Source: Sinorhizobium terangae
Lineage (GTDB): Bacteria > Pseudomonadota > Alphaproteobacteria > Rhizobiales > Rhizobiaceae
Assembly: GCF_009601505.1 (NCBI RefSeq)
Contig: NZ_WITC01000026.1
Span: forward strand, 1 to 64,000
Length of the DNA: 64,000 nt
Direction: 5' to 3'
Numbering within the stretch: position 1 is the stretch's first letter; each line of letters starts with the position of its first letter. Both the position numbers and the translations under genes were made by a program. The notes beneath the pieces were generated by a model. It was not told the DNA's origin. It did not search any database and saw only the letters and a program-made list of their open reading frames with translations. Below are positions 35,618 to 43,990 of the stretch, piece after piece.

Positions 35618-37984
35618 ATGAACAGAGCGGCCCCCATGAAACAGAGAAGTGCCCCCTTGAGCATCGTGCCCCGCGAGGAAGAATCCGACGGCTTCATCGA
35701 TCTTGATCGGCTTCTGGCTATTGCCGTCCGCAGGGCCAAGCTGGTAGCGGCCTTTGTTGTCCTCTTCATCATGCTGGGTGTTGCCTACCTGTTGTTTGCG
35801 ACGCCGACCTACACGTCCATGACGCAGATTCTGCTTGACGAAAATCTGTCGAAATTTGCCGAGGAAGAGCCGACTCCGGTAAACAGCCAGATGCTGGACA
35901 CCCAGATCGCGAGCGCCGTGGAGATCCTGAAGTCCGGCGAGCTTGCCTTGCGGGTCGTCGACAAACTCAATCTCTCCGAGAACGCCACGATCATGAATCC
36001 GCCGCGTTCGCCGATGGCGTACGTCAAGGACTGGGTAAAGACAGCGACCGGCCTCTTTTCGTCCGGCCCCACGGTTTCGGAGGAGGCATTACGCAAGAAT
36101 CGGCGACTGGCGGCGGCGGCGTTGATCCAGCAGGCCCTGACGGTCGAGCGCGTATCGCGAAGCTCCGTGGTGGCTCTCTCCTATAAGTCGAACGACCCCC
36201 AGCTTGCCGCAACGGTCGTGCGCGGTTATGCGCAAGCCTATCTTACCGATCAATTGAACGCCAATTTCGAAGCGACGGAACGTGCTTCCGTCTGGCTGCA
36301 GGAACGCCTCACGGACTTGCGGCAGCGCTCTCTGGCGGCGGCACTCGAGGTTGAGCAGTTCAGAAGCGAAAACGGCCTGACGGCCGCACGCGGCGAGCTG
36401 ATGTCCGAACAGCAATTGTCGGACCTCAACAGCCAGCTCATCGTCGCCCAGGCCGACACGGCCAGCGCCTCGGCGCGCTACAACCAGTTCAAGTCGATTG
36501 TCGACCAGGGGCCGGAGACCGCCGTCAACAACGCGACGATTTCTCCCAAAGAGGGAGACAACATGGTTATCCGCGATCTCAGGGCCCGCTATCTCGCTGT
36601 CGTGAAGCGCGAGCAGGAGGTCTCTCAGAACTTTGGCAAGGACCATCCGCAGGCTGTATCACTGAGGGCCGAGCAGGCCGACATGGGGCGGCAGATCTAC
36701 CAGGAACTGCAGCAACTGACGGCAAGCTACAAGAACGAATACGAAGTCGCCCGCTCGCGCGAGCAGTCGCTGCGTGAAAGCATCGAAGGAGTCGTGGGGA
36801 AAAACACGAACGCCAACAAGTCACTGGTTCAGTTGAGGGATCTGGAGCAGAAAGCGGCGGCGCTGAAGACGCTTTACGAGTCCTATCTCGGCCGCTATGA
36901 GCAGGCAGCACAGCAACGCTCGTTCCCGATCGCCAAGGCTCGGGTCATCTCCGAGGCCGGCGTTCCCACAGCCCCCTCGAGCCCGAAGAAGACCCTGACG
37001 CTTGCTCTTTCCGCCGTGCTCGGCTTGATGGCCGGCGGCGCCTTCGCCGCCTTCCAGGAGTTCCGCGAGAGAACCTTCCGGCTCGAAGACGATGTGCGGG
37101 CAATCCTCGGTCACAAGTCGCTCGGTTATGTGCCATTGATCGGCACACGGACGAAGAAGAGTGCGGAACTCGTACGCACGCGCTTTGCGTCCGACAGGCA
37201 ACCGGACGTGATCGGCGAAGACTCAGTGGCCTTCCAGCGCTTGGCTCGCATGGTCCTCGAAGCGCCACAATCCTCTTTTGCCGAGACTTTCCGGAACGCC
37301 AAGCTTGCCTGCGATCACATGTTGCACGGCAACGATAGCCGCGTGATCGGGATCGTGTCCGCGGTTCCCGACGAGGGCAAGTCAGTCATCGCCGCAAACT
37401 TCGCGGCGCAGTTGGCCGCGAGCGGAAAGCGGACGCTCTTGATTGATGGCGATATCCGCAAGCCCGGCCTCACCCAGATGATCACGCCCGCCCCTCGCAC
37501 CGGGCTCGTCGAGACGCTGATGGGTGAAGCCACCTGGCCCGCCGGCATCAAGGTCGACCAGCGCACCAAGCTTGCGATCTTCCCTGTCGGCGGGGGCGCA
37601 TCCAACCATCAGCCCCATCAAAGTCACGAGCTACTCGCCTCGGCTGCCATGGCAAATCTGATCGAGAATGCGCGCAATGCGTTCGACTACGTGGTCGTCG
37701 ACCTTGCGCCGTTGGCGCCTGTCGTGGACGCAAAGGCCTTTGCTCCACTTGCAGATGGTTTCATCTTCGTCGTCGAATGGGGAAAAACGCCGTCTCGCCT
37801 GGTGCGCGACGTTCTGCATTCCGAGCCGCAGATCAATTCCAAGGTGCTCGGGGTCATCCTCAACAAGACCGACATGGATGAGCTTTCCAAGTACAGCGAC
37901 TTCGGCGGCGTCGAGAAGTATCGACATCGTTACGGCAAATACTACGTCGAGCATTCGGTCAGCGGCGACCGGCCCGCAGCCTGA
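35618..37984 (+). CDS. exoP: Polysaccharide co-polymerase with BY-kinase domain
   Basis: A 788-residue inner-membrane protein controlling chain length and export with ExoQ and ExoF. The Wzz domain begins near residue 25 with the first membrane segment about 42-62; a long periplasmic coiled coil spans about 190-420; the proline-rich motif PTAPSSPKKTL and second membrane segment lie near 450-475. The C-terminal tyrosine-kinase domain has Walker A VPDEGKSVIA, Walker A' LLIDGDIRKPGL, Walker B VVVDLAPLAPV and a tyrosine-rich tail (YSDFGGVEKYRHRYGKYY). Kinase and chain regulator are on one chain, as in S. meliloti. Confidence 0.96.
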   Translation: MNRAAPMKQRSAPLSIVPREEESDGFIDLDRLLAIAVRRAKLVAAFVVLFIMLGVAYLLFATPTYTSMTQILLDENLSKFAEEEPTPVNSQMLDTQIASAVEILKSGELALRVVDKLNLSENATIMNPPRSPMAYVKDWVKTATGLFSSGPTVSEEALRKNRRLAAAALIQQALTVERVSRSSVVALSYKSNDPQLAATVVRGYAQAYLTDQLNANFEATERASVWLQERLTDLRQRSLAAALEVEQFRSENGLTAARGELMSEQQLSDLNSQLIVAQADTASASARYNQFKSIVDQGPETAVNNATISPKEGDNMVIRDLRARYLAVVKREQEVSQNFGKDHPQAVSLRAEQADMGRQIYQELQQLTASYKNEYEVARSREQSLRESIEGVVGKNTNANKSLVQLRDLEQKAAALKTLYESYLGRYEQAAQQRSFPIAKARVISEAGVPTAPSSPKKTLTLALSAVLGLMAGGAFAAFQEFRERTFRLEDDVRAILGHKSLGYVPLIGTRTKKSAELVRTRFASDRQPDVIGEDSVAFQRLARMVLEAPQSSFAETFRNAKLACDHMLHGNDSRVIGIVSAVPDEGKSVIAANFAAQLAASGKRTLLIDGDIRKPGLTQMITPAPRTGLVETLMGEATWPAGIKVDQRTKLAIFPVGGGASNHQPHQSHELLASAAMANLIENARNAFDYVVVDLAPLAPVVDAKAFAPLADGFIFVVEWGKTPSRLVRDVLHSEPQINSKVLGVILNKTDMDELSKYSDFGGVEKYRHRYGKYYVEHSVSGDRPAA

Positions 37985-38013
37985 GCCGAGACTGGCGTCC
38001 GCATCTGCCATCT

Positions 38014-38044
38014 AGCGCCGCGTGTCTCTCAGACACGCGGCGCT
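38014..38044 (+). terminator. Terminator hairpin after exoP
   Basis: AGCGCCGCGTGTCT/AGACACGCGGCGCT form a perfect 14-bp stem with a three-base loop 30 bases after the exoP stop, followed by GCGTTT. It likely ends the exo transcript. The arms resemble the GACGCGCGGCGCTGTAG module of the dispersed repeat. Confidence 0.75.
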
Positions 38045-38113
38045 GCGTTTCATCGGTTGGAAGCAGCAAAATGATCTAACTCTTTGAAATTTTGCAATTC
38101 TGGACGAAAGCCC

Positions 38114-38326
38114 TTACGACGGCTTTCGATCGATCCTGAAGATCCACGCCAGCACCATCAGTGCAACCACGCCCGCCAAAATGGCGAGCGTCAGGAGATA
38201 GAACAGGGAATATTCGAAAAGACTCGGAACGAGCCGCAGCGCGCGACCCAACACCGTCGGTGACCGACGCCAATCCGGCAGTTCGTCCCGGTTGAAAGCT
38301 TCCAAACGACGAGCAAAGAACTGCAT
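38114..38326 (-). CDS. Small single-pass membrane protein, unknown
   Basis: A 70-residue protein starting at MQFFARRLEAF (38326), with GAAGG upstream; the open frame extends to 38416 but lacks a better start. It has a basic, amphipathic N-terminal half and one or two hydrophobic segments (about YSLFYLLTLAILAGVVAL) before RIDRKPS. It is convergent with exoP and 150 bases beyond thiD. No family recognised. Confidence 0.65.
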   Translation of the reverse strand: MQFFARRLEAFNRDELPDWRRSPTVLGRALRLVPSLFEYSLFYLLTLAILAGVVALMVLAWIFRIDRKPS

Positions 38327-38474
38327 AAATCGCTGCCTTCGTGGAACCCGTCCATTAACCATGGACGAATACATGTTGCGTCGCAACAGTGGCGACACCG
38401 AGGCGGCGGCTCGCATTCGACCTTAGCTATGGTGTGCAGGATGCGGCTCGACTACGTCCCCGCGGATCCCCCCA

Positions 38475-39269
38475 TCACCACCAGCGGTGGAAGTGGTGCA
38501 CAGGCCCCCGCCCTTCGCCCACCGACAAGGCATTCGCTGCGGAAAGCGCCGCGTGCAGGTAGGCCTTTGCGTCGCGCACCGCGTCCACCAATGGCCGTCC
38601 GAGCGCGAGACCGGCAGCGATGGCCGCCGAAAGCGTGCAGCCCGTGCCGTGATCGTTGATCGTCTCGATCCTGTCTGCCGGGAGGCGGACAATCCTGTTG
38701 CCGTCAAAGAAGAGGTCGATTGCCTCGCTGCCCTGCCGGTGGCCACCCTTGACCAGGACGGAACGGGCACCGGTCTTGAGAATGACTTCGGCCTGCCGCG
38801 CAATCTCCGTCTCATCCTCGGCGATGGAACGGCCGGTCAGCAATGCGGCTTCCGGCAGGTTTGGCGTGGCGACCAGCGCCAGCGGCAAGAGTTCATCGAC
38901 CAGCGCCGCCACGGCGTCCGGGCGCAGCAACCGGTCGCCGGAAGTCGCCACCATGACCGGATCGACAACGGCCTGCTTGCCGAAGCGGCGCAACCCGCCG
39001 GCAATGGCGGCGATTGTCTCCTGACGAGAGACCATGCCGATCTTGACGGCAGCGACGTCGAGATCGGAAAGGACCGCATCGATCTGTGCCGTGACGATTT
39101 CCGGTGCAAGGTCGGCAACGGCGGTGACGCCCTTCGTATTTTGCGCCGTCACGGCGGTGATGACGCTCGCGCCATAGACACCGAGAGCGGAGAAAGTCTT
39201 TAGGTCAGCCTGTATGCCGGCCCCACCGCCGGAATCGGAGCCGGCTATGGTCAGCGCGATTGCACTCAT
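38475..39269 (-). CDS. thiD: Hydroxymethylpyrimidine/phosphomethylpyrimidine kinase
   Basis: A 264-residue ribokinase-fold enzyme that phosphorylates HMP to HMP-PP for thiamine synthesis. Motifs: TIAGSDSGGGAGIQADLKTF at the N-terminus, DPVMVATSG, VKGGH and the anion hole DHGTGCTLSAA. It is monocistronic and lies downstream of a TPP riboswitch on the same strand, so it is probably shut down when thiamine diphosphate is plentiful. A thiD gene next to exoP is also known from S. meliloti. Confidence 0.96.
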   Translation of the reverse strand: MSAIALTIAGSDSGGGAGIQADLKTFSALGVYGASVITAVTAQNTKGVTAVADLAPEIVTAQIDAVLSDLDVAAVKIGMVSRQETIAAIAGGLRRFGKQAVVDPVMVATSGDRLLRPDAVAALVDELLPLALVATPNLPEAALLTGRSIAEDETEIARQAEVILKTGARSVLVKGGHRQGSEAIDLFFDGNRIVRLPADRIETINDHGTGCTLSAAIAAGLALGRPLVDAVRDAKAYLHAALSAANALSVGEGRGPVHHFHRWW

Positions 39270-39386
39270 CGGATTTGCACCACGACAACAGATGGAAACG
39301 GAGGAAAGCGCATCTTGGTCGGTCTCCAGATTGGAAAATCACGGAGATCCAGGAAATCGCGAAGAAGTGGCTAGAGCGCCGCAAAG

Positions 39387-39480
39387 GCCCTGTTCCCGTT
39401 CCTACGCCGGCATGACCCGGATCAGGTTCAAAGGGTCCGGCTCACCGCCGTCTCAGCACCGCTCGGTGCTCCCCTCGGAA
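39387..39480 (-). ncRNA. TPP riboswitch (THI element) controlling thiD
   Basis: Read on the minus strand the conserved elements are all present in order: GGGGAGC at the 5' end, GCTGAGA, the thi-box core ACCCTTTGAACCTGATC and GGGTCATGCCGGCGTAGGAA, then GGGAACAGGG. It ends about 115 bases before the thiD start, leaving room for an expression platform. Confidence 0.93.
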
Positions 39481-39571
39481 TATTGGCATTGTATCGGACA
39501 GCGGCGCCTATCTGTCAACAAAGCCGCTTCACGCCAAGACCGACTGGTCGAGCACGACTGACGGTATCTCG

Positions 39572-40165
39572 CTATGCCTTCTGGTGCGTGAAGGCTAACG
39601 ATGCGCTGCGCCCGATCCGACGCAGGCGGTCGACGTCGAGACCGTCTCTCGCACTTGCCGATATGCCCGCCAACACCGCCGTCACATAGTCGGCGATCTC
39701 GTCCGCACGGTCTGTCTCCCGGCGGGCGATGGCATCGCGCACCACCTGCCGGCTCTGACGCCAGAGCGCCTTTGCCATGTCGCAGGCGGCGGCATCGGTA
39801 CCGCCACGCGCACCTTCGATGACCAGACAACCGGTTGCGCCTGGATCTGCGGTATAGGCAACCGCCGCCGCCTCGAACAAAGCCGCGAGCGCCTCGTCCA
39901 ACGATTTTTCCGGCGCGAGCAGCCGCTCAAAGTCCAGCCCCTCCGTCTTCGCGTAGCGCTCCAGCGCACGCCCATAGAGATCGGCCTTGCTGCCGAATGC
40001 GGCATAGAAGCTCGGCGGATTGATCCCGAGGGCCCCCGTCAGGTCCGTAAGACTGACCGCGTCATACCCCCGCTGATGGAACATCGCCTGCGCCTTGCCA
40101 ACGGCTTCGTCGACGTCAAAGGCACGGGGCCGACCGCGCGGTTTCGTCTTTTTTGTATCAATCAC
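39572..40165 (-). CDS. TetR-family repressor (BdcR-like)
   Basis: A 197-residue TetR regulator; the GTG start at 40165 follows AAGGA, while the longer frame to 40186 lacks such a site. The DNA-binding domain is near residues 20-65 (LTDLTGALGINPPSFYAAFG), followed by a TetR_C-type domain with CLVIEGARGGTD. It is divergent from an SDR gene at 40239. The same divergent pair in E. coli is BdcR and BdcA, but the assignment here is by similarity of arrangement only. Confidence 0.85.
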   Translation of the reverse strand: MIDTKKTKPRGRPRAFDVDEAVGKAQAMFHQRGYDAVSLTDLTGALGINPPSFYAAFGSKADLYGRALERYAKTEGLDFERLLAPEKSLDEALAALFEAAAVAYTADPGATGCLVIEGARGGTDAAACDMAKALWRQSRQVVRDAIARRETDRADEIADYVTAVLAGISASARDGLDVDRLRRIGRSASLAFTHQKA

Positions 40166-40217
40166 TACAAAATTCCTTGCACTCACCTCCGATTACATTT
40201 ATGTAGCGCTTACTACA
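40153..40217. promoter_or_regulatory. Candidate operators between the divergent TetR and SDR genes
   Basis: TTGTA-N8-TACAA (40153-40170, overlapping the TetR start) and TGTAG-N6-CTACA (40202-40217) are two related inverted repeats. Their place suggests binding by the adjacent TetR protein. Confidence 0.45.
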
Positions 40218-40238
40218 CTTTTTCTCAAGGAGAGAACC

Positions 40239-40950
40239 ATGGCAAATTTCAATGGCAAGAAAGTCTTGGTCATCGGCGGCAGCCGGGGCATCGGTGCGGC
40301 AATCGTCCGGCGCTTCGCCGGTGATGGCGCGACCGTTGCCTTCACCTATGCTGGAGCGACTGAGGCGGCAAAGGCGCTGGCTTCGGAAACCGGCGCGGCT
40401 GCGATCCGGTCCGATGCCGCGGACCGGGACGCTGTCATCAACGTCGTGAAGGATCAAGGCGCGCTCGATGTACTTGTGGTGAACGCGGGAACCCTGGTGC
40501 TTGGCGATCCGCTTGAGGTGGATGCGGATGCGGTCGACCGGATGATCGACGTGAATGTGCGAGCGCCCTACCACGCGGCGGTCGAAGCCGCACGACAGAT
40601 GCCCGAAGGCGGTCGCATCATCATCGTCGGCTCGGTAAACGGCGACCGAATGCCCTTCGCCGGCGGAGCGGCCTATGCACTGACAAAGTCAGCCGTGCAG
40701 GGCATGGCCCGCGGTCTCGCCCGAGATTTCGGCGCCAGGGGCATAACTGTCAATGTCATCCAGCCCGGACCGACGTCGACGGACATGAATCCGGAAGACG
40801 GCCCGATGAGCGACTTCATGCACAGCTTCATGGCGATAGCGCCACGGCCGCCCGGAGGAAGTCGCCGGCCTTGCGGCCTATCTCGCCGGCCCCGAAGCCG
40901 GTTTCACGACGGGAGCGCTCCATACCATCGACGGCGGCTTTGGCGCCTAA
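40239..40950 (+). pseudogene. SDR oxidoreductase (BdcA-like), frameshifted near the C-terminus
   Basis: The first 200 residues are a normal classical SDR: VIGGSRGIG, NAG (in VVNAGTL), the catalytic serine in IIVGSVNG and YALTK. Near 40842 the frame slips (net +1 or -2 bases). The original frame runs on into unrelated arginine-rich sequence to 41111. The shifted frame reads [18 protein letters not shown] and ends correctly with HTIDGGFGA at 40950. The cofactor and active-site region is intact, but the C-terminal dimer/lid part would be wrong, so the enzyme is probably inactive unless the base is a sequence error. AAGGAGAG precedes the ATG. Confidence 0.85.
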
Positions 40951-41199
40951 CTCGCCGTCATGATCCGACCCCGTGCGGCGGTGGTAGCCGGCACGGGGTT
41001 GTGGCCTTTCGGCAATACATCCGGACACGCGCAAAACGGGCCCGCAATGCGGCCACGCCGTTGCGAAAGCTGCACATTTTGACGAATCCGGCCCTCCACG
41101 ACAGATCGTGATTGGACTTCGGCACGCGCAAGAGTCACCTTTATAGCGGGCTGAATTCGGAACTGGGGCGGAGCAACTATCGTCTGAATGGAGGCCAAA

Positions 41200-41637
41200 A
41201 TGAAGCACCATGCACTCGAGCAACTGCAGATCGTCGCAGAGGTCAAACAGGACTTCCCGCGCCGGCTTACAACGCGCGCAGAGCGTCTGGAACGCTGGGC
41301 GGAACTCCTGGAACAAATTCCGCACAGACACCTCTCGACGCTGCACGAGACCGAGTACCAACCGGCCAGAGTGCGTGCGACCATGCGCGGCGACGACTCG
41401 CCGATCTCGGTCGCATTCAAGGATCCCGTCCTGCGGGCGGCCGGAATGGAAAATGACACTTATGGCGAAGCAAAGCGGTTCTTCGAACTGAGCGACGAGC
41501 AATTGCACAGGGTTATCTGCTACTGCCACTTCGGTGCAACGGTGAGCGCTGCGACGGCAGCCCGTCACATCCGCTCGGCGATCGCCGGGAAGCAGACAGG
41601 CCTGTTCGCGCGTCTGCGCGCCATATTTGTCGGTTGA
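41200..41637 (+). CDS. Conserved-looking protein of unknown function
   Basis: A 145-residue soluble, helical, charged protein. ATG 41200 follows GGAGG at a good distance; an ATG 12 bases earlier overlaps that site. I recognise no domain. The N-terminal part is rich in Leu, Glu and Arg (helical), the middle holds LHETEYQPARV, and the C-terminal part has CYCHFGATVSAATAARHI. It is alone between the SDR and thioesterase genes. Confidence 0.65.
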   Translation: MKHHALEQLQIVAEVKQDFPRRLTTRAERLERWAELLEQIPHRHLSTLHETEYQPARVRATMRGDDSPISVAFKDPVLRAAGMENDTYGEAKRFFELSDEQLHRVICYCHFGATVSAATAARHIRSAIAGKQTGLFARLRAIFVG

Positions 41638-41734
41638 GGCCAGCCGGCCACGCTTTGCGGGCACTGGTTGAAGCGGTTGGCCGCTTGGCGTGACCGCAAA
41701 GCAGATGCTCATGGCTGGCACGCTTGTATTACAA

Positions 41735-41753
41735 CCCGGCCGCTTCGGCCGGG
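41735..41753. terminator. Hairpin downstream of the unknown gene
   Basis: CCCGGCC-GCTTC-GGCCGGG is a perfect seven-pair GC stem about 100 bases after the stop of the unknown gene at 41637 and 165 bases beyond the thioesterase stop. No T-run follows. The rest of 41638-41919 shows nothing else I can support. Confidence 0.45.
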
Positions 41754-41919
41754 ATGAGAGCGTTTGGTCTCCTGGGCTACTGTCGGGGCCCGCCTGTGGC
41801 CCCGTCTCTTCATGCGCGCGGAGATTCGCCACTCGCGGCAGCCGCCGTTACATCGGTTTTCCGCGTGGTGTACGAGATAAGCCAATCGTTTCGCGGCAGA
41901 AGAACGCTCGTGCGGCGAT

Positions 41920-42435
41920 CTAGTCTCCTGCCCCCTCCACATCGCGACCAGTTTGCGCAACCGCCTCCAGTCGGGTGGCAAACTCGCGTCTCAACGTCCG
42001 GCGTAACTCGGCCGCGCGGTGTCGGCGCTGGTCAGTTGCCGTCTCGGGATACCACTGCGGCACTTCAACCGGGCGGCCGCTGCTGTCCACGGCCACCATG
42101 GTGAAATAGCAGGAATTCGTATGCCGCCGGGTCCCGGCACGAATATCCTCCGCCTCCACGCGAATGCCGACCTCCATGGACGTCCGGCCGGCATAATTGA
42201 TCGAGGCGCGGAAGGTCACCAGTTCGCCCACGTGGATGGGTTCCTTGAAAATCACCTGGTCGACGGACAACGTCACTGCATATTGCTTGGAAAAGCGCGA
42301 GGCACAGGAGAAGGCCACGCGATCGAGCAGATTGAGGAGCGCACCGCCGTGTACCTTGCCACTGAAGTTGGCCATGTCCGGCGTCATCAGAACCGTCATT
42401 TCAAGGCGTCGCGCATCCAGCTCGTTCGATGTCAT
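41920..42435 (-). CDS. Acyl-CoA thioesterase (YciA-like hotdog)
   Basis: A 171-residue single-hotdog-domain protein. The start MTSNELD at 42435 has AGGACAGGA upstream. The family motif is in NFSGKVHGGALLNLLDRVAF (HGG loop and Asp), with TLSVDQVIFKEPIHVGE and GRTSMEVGIRVEAE as the beta-strand core. It should hydrolyse acyl-CoA thioesters in the cytoplasm. It is monocistronic; chain-length preference is unknown. Confidence 0.9.
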   Translation of the reverse strand: MTSNELDARRLEMTVLMTPDMANFSGKVHGGALLNLLDRVAFSCASRFSKQYAVTLSVDQVIFKEPIHVGELVTFRASINYAGRTSMEVGIRVEAEDIRAGTRRHTNSCYFTMVAVDSSGRPVEVPQWYPETATDQRRHRAAELRRTLRREFATRLEAVAQTGRDVEGAGD

Positions 42436-42619
42436 GGATCCCTGTCCTCTCGTTTTCACCACTATGGCCGAAACATCATGCCGCGCATAGGCAGCAGCAT
42501 CAGCCTTTGCACCCCAAAACCATCGCGGCCCGCCGACTTGTTGCCCGGCGGTGAAAGTGCTTCACCGAATGCGGGCATTCTCACTTTCGCTTGTCATTGT
42601 AGGGTCCTACTGCACGAAT

Positions 42620-42700
42620 CCCTAATCGGAACCGATTTAGGGAATCACGCAGTAATTCAAAGTGTTACAGCGCGTCTGACAAGACGCGCGGCGCTGTAGC
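42620..42700. repeat. Mosaic palindromic repeat, fullest copy in the window
   Basis: Two modules are joined: TCCCTAATCGG-AA-CCGATTTAGGGA (42619-42642) and, after a linker with CAGTAATTCAAAGTGTTACAG, the hairpin GCGCGTCTGACAAGACGCGC with CGCTGTAG. The second module equals the element at 1-48. This sits just upstream of the glcG-like gene. Confidence 0.75.
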
Positions 42701-42761
42701 GAGAAGGGAGAGAGCGATGGCAAATTATTAAGAGACGATCAGTCTTGCCCACGAAGGCGCA

Positions 42762-43136
42762 ATGACTGCACTGGCGGCCGCGGTGCGCCACGCAGAGAGT
42801 ATCGGCGTTCCGCAATGCGTCTTCATCGTCGACGCAAGCGGAGAGACGATCGCCAGCATCCGCATGGATGGTGCGAAATATCTCAGCATGCATACCGCCC
42901 GCGCCAAGGCCCGCACTGCAGCTTCGATCAACGGGCCGACCGGTGCAATGGCGGTCGAGTTCGGGGTTGCTGCGGGGATAGCATCGCAGGGCGGCGTGAC
43001 GCATCTTGCAGGCGGCCTGCCCATTCGCTTCGGGGGCAAACTCGCCGGTGCCATCGGGGTCGGTTCCGGCACCGGTGAGCAGGATTTCGAAGTAGCCCGC
43101 GCGGCCTTGAAGACAATCGGCGCCGATCCAATCTGA
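42762..43136 (+). CDS. GlcG/HbpS-like (DUF336) protein, N-terminus interrupted
   Basis: A 124-residue haem-binding-family-like protein (SRAMHTAR-type YLSMHTARAKARTA, then GGLPIRFGGKLAGAIGVGSG). A better start lies upstream at 42717 (GAAGGGAGAGAGCG-ATG) and its frame reads MANY, then a TAA stop at 42729-42731, then ETISLAHEGA in frame with this gene. With the lost codon the protein would have about 139 residues, the family norm. Either the internal ATG at 42762 (with GAAGG nearby) rescues a slightly short protein, or the gene is newly broken. It is convergent with the sugar ABC genes. Confidence 0.65.
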   Translation: MTALAAAVRHAESIGVPQCVFIVDASGETIASIRMDGAKYLSMHTARAKARTAASINGPTGAMAVEFGVAAGIASQGGVTHLAGGLPIRFGGKLAGAIGVGSGTGEQDFEVARAALKTIGADPI

Positions 43137-43165
43137 GAGCTCAAGTAAGCACCGCACTCGCGGGT

Positions 43166-43987
43166 CTAACCTTTAACTGCACCCGCGGTCAAAGATGCCG
43201 AGATCTGCCGGTACATCAACAGGCCCAGCAAGGCGGGAGGCAGCGCCCCGAGCAGCATGACGGCGGAGGCGGTGCCCCATTGCACGCCTCCGCCGCTCGC
43301 GGCGAAGAAGAACGACGCTCCGACGGTCATCGGAACCGCCCGGCTCGTCGTCAGCATCAGGCCGAAAAGGAACTCGTTCCAGGCGGTGATGAACCCGAAG
43401 ATGAAGGTCGTGACCAGGGCCGGACGCACCACCGGACGGATGATCTTCAACATGACCTGCCAGGAACTGGCGCCGTCCATTTTTGCCGCCTCATCGAGCT
43501 CCGACGGCACGTCGGAGATCGCGTTGACGAGGATGACGAGCGCCAGCGGCGTGTTGACGATCGTCAGGATCAGGCCGAGGCCGAGCTGTGTGTCGAGCAG
43601 CCCCAGCCACTGGTACATCATATAGAGCGGGATCGCGAAGATGATCAGCGGCACGGCGCGCAGATTGATGATCAGAGGCAGCAACGTGCGCTTTCCCGCC
43701 TCGCTCCGGGCGATGGCATAGGCGGCCGGAAAGGCGAGCGCAATCGCCAGCCCCGTACCGATCAGCGAGGCGACGGTGCTGTTGATGAGATAGCCGTAGA
43801 TGTTGAAACGGTCGGTCTCGCCCAGCACCCGCGTGTAGTTTTCGAGCGTCGGTTCGCCGATCCAGAACCCCGGGTTGAACGACAGTTCGCGCGCGCTCTT
43901 GAACGACGTGATTACCGTGACGATGACGGGAAAGTTCATCGCAAGCACGGCAATCGAGAAGACAAGCCAGCGCAGCAGATTAAGCAT
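43166..43987 (-). CDS. Carbohydrate ABC permease, MalG type
   Basis: A 273-residue inner-membrane permease with six hydrophobic segments and the EAA loop ELDEAAKMDGASSWQVMLKI. It is the last gene of the operon GntR-nanEK-binding protein-permease-permease. It pairs with the permease at 43991. The EAA loop shows where an ATPase should dock, yet no ATPase gene is in the operon. Confidence 0.93.
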   Translation of the reverse strand: MLNLLRWLVFSIAVLAMNFPVIVTVITSFKSARELSFNPGFWIGEPTLENYTRVLGETDRFNIYGYLINSTVASLIGTGLAIALAFPAAYAIARSEAGKRTLLPLIINLRAVPLIIFAIPLYMMYQWLGLLDTQLGLGLILTIVNTPLALVILVNAISDVPSELDEAAKMDGASSWQVMLKIIRPVVRPALVTTFIFGFITAWNEFLFGLMLTTSRAVPMTVGASFFFAASGGGVQWGTASAVMLLGALPPALLGLLMYRQISASLTAGAVKG

Positions 43988-43990
43988 CGA

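Noticed and set aside
38014-38044. A tRNA-like or small RNA gene after exoP
   Set aside because: The structure is a single perfect stem without cloverleaf features; a terminator explains it.
41112-41456. An alternative plus-strand frame overlapping the unknown gene at 41200
   Set aside because: It lacks a ribosome site and its sequence looks like an out-of-frame shadow, while the 41200 frame has GGAGG at the right distance.
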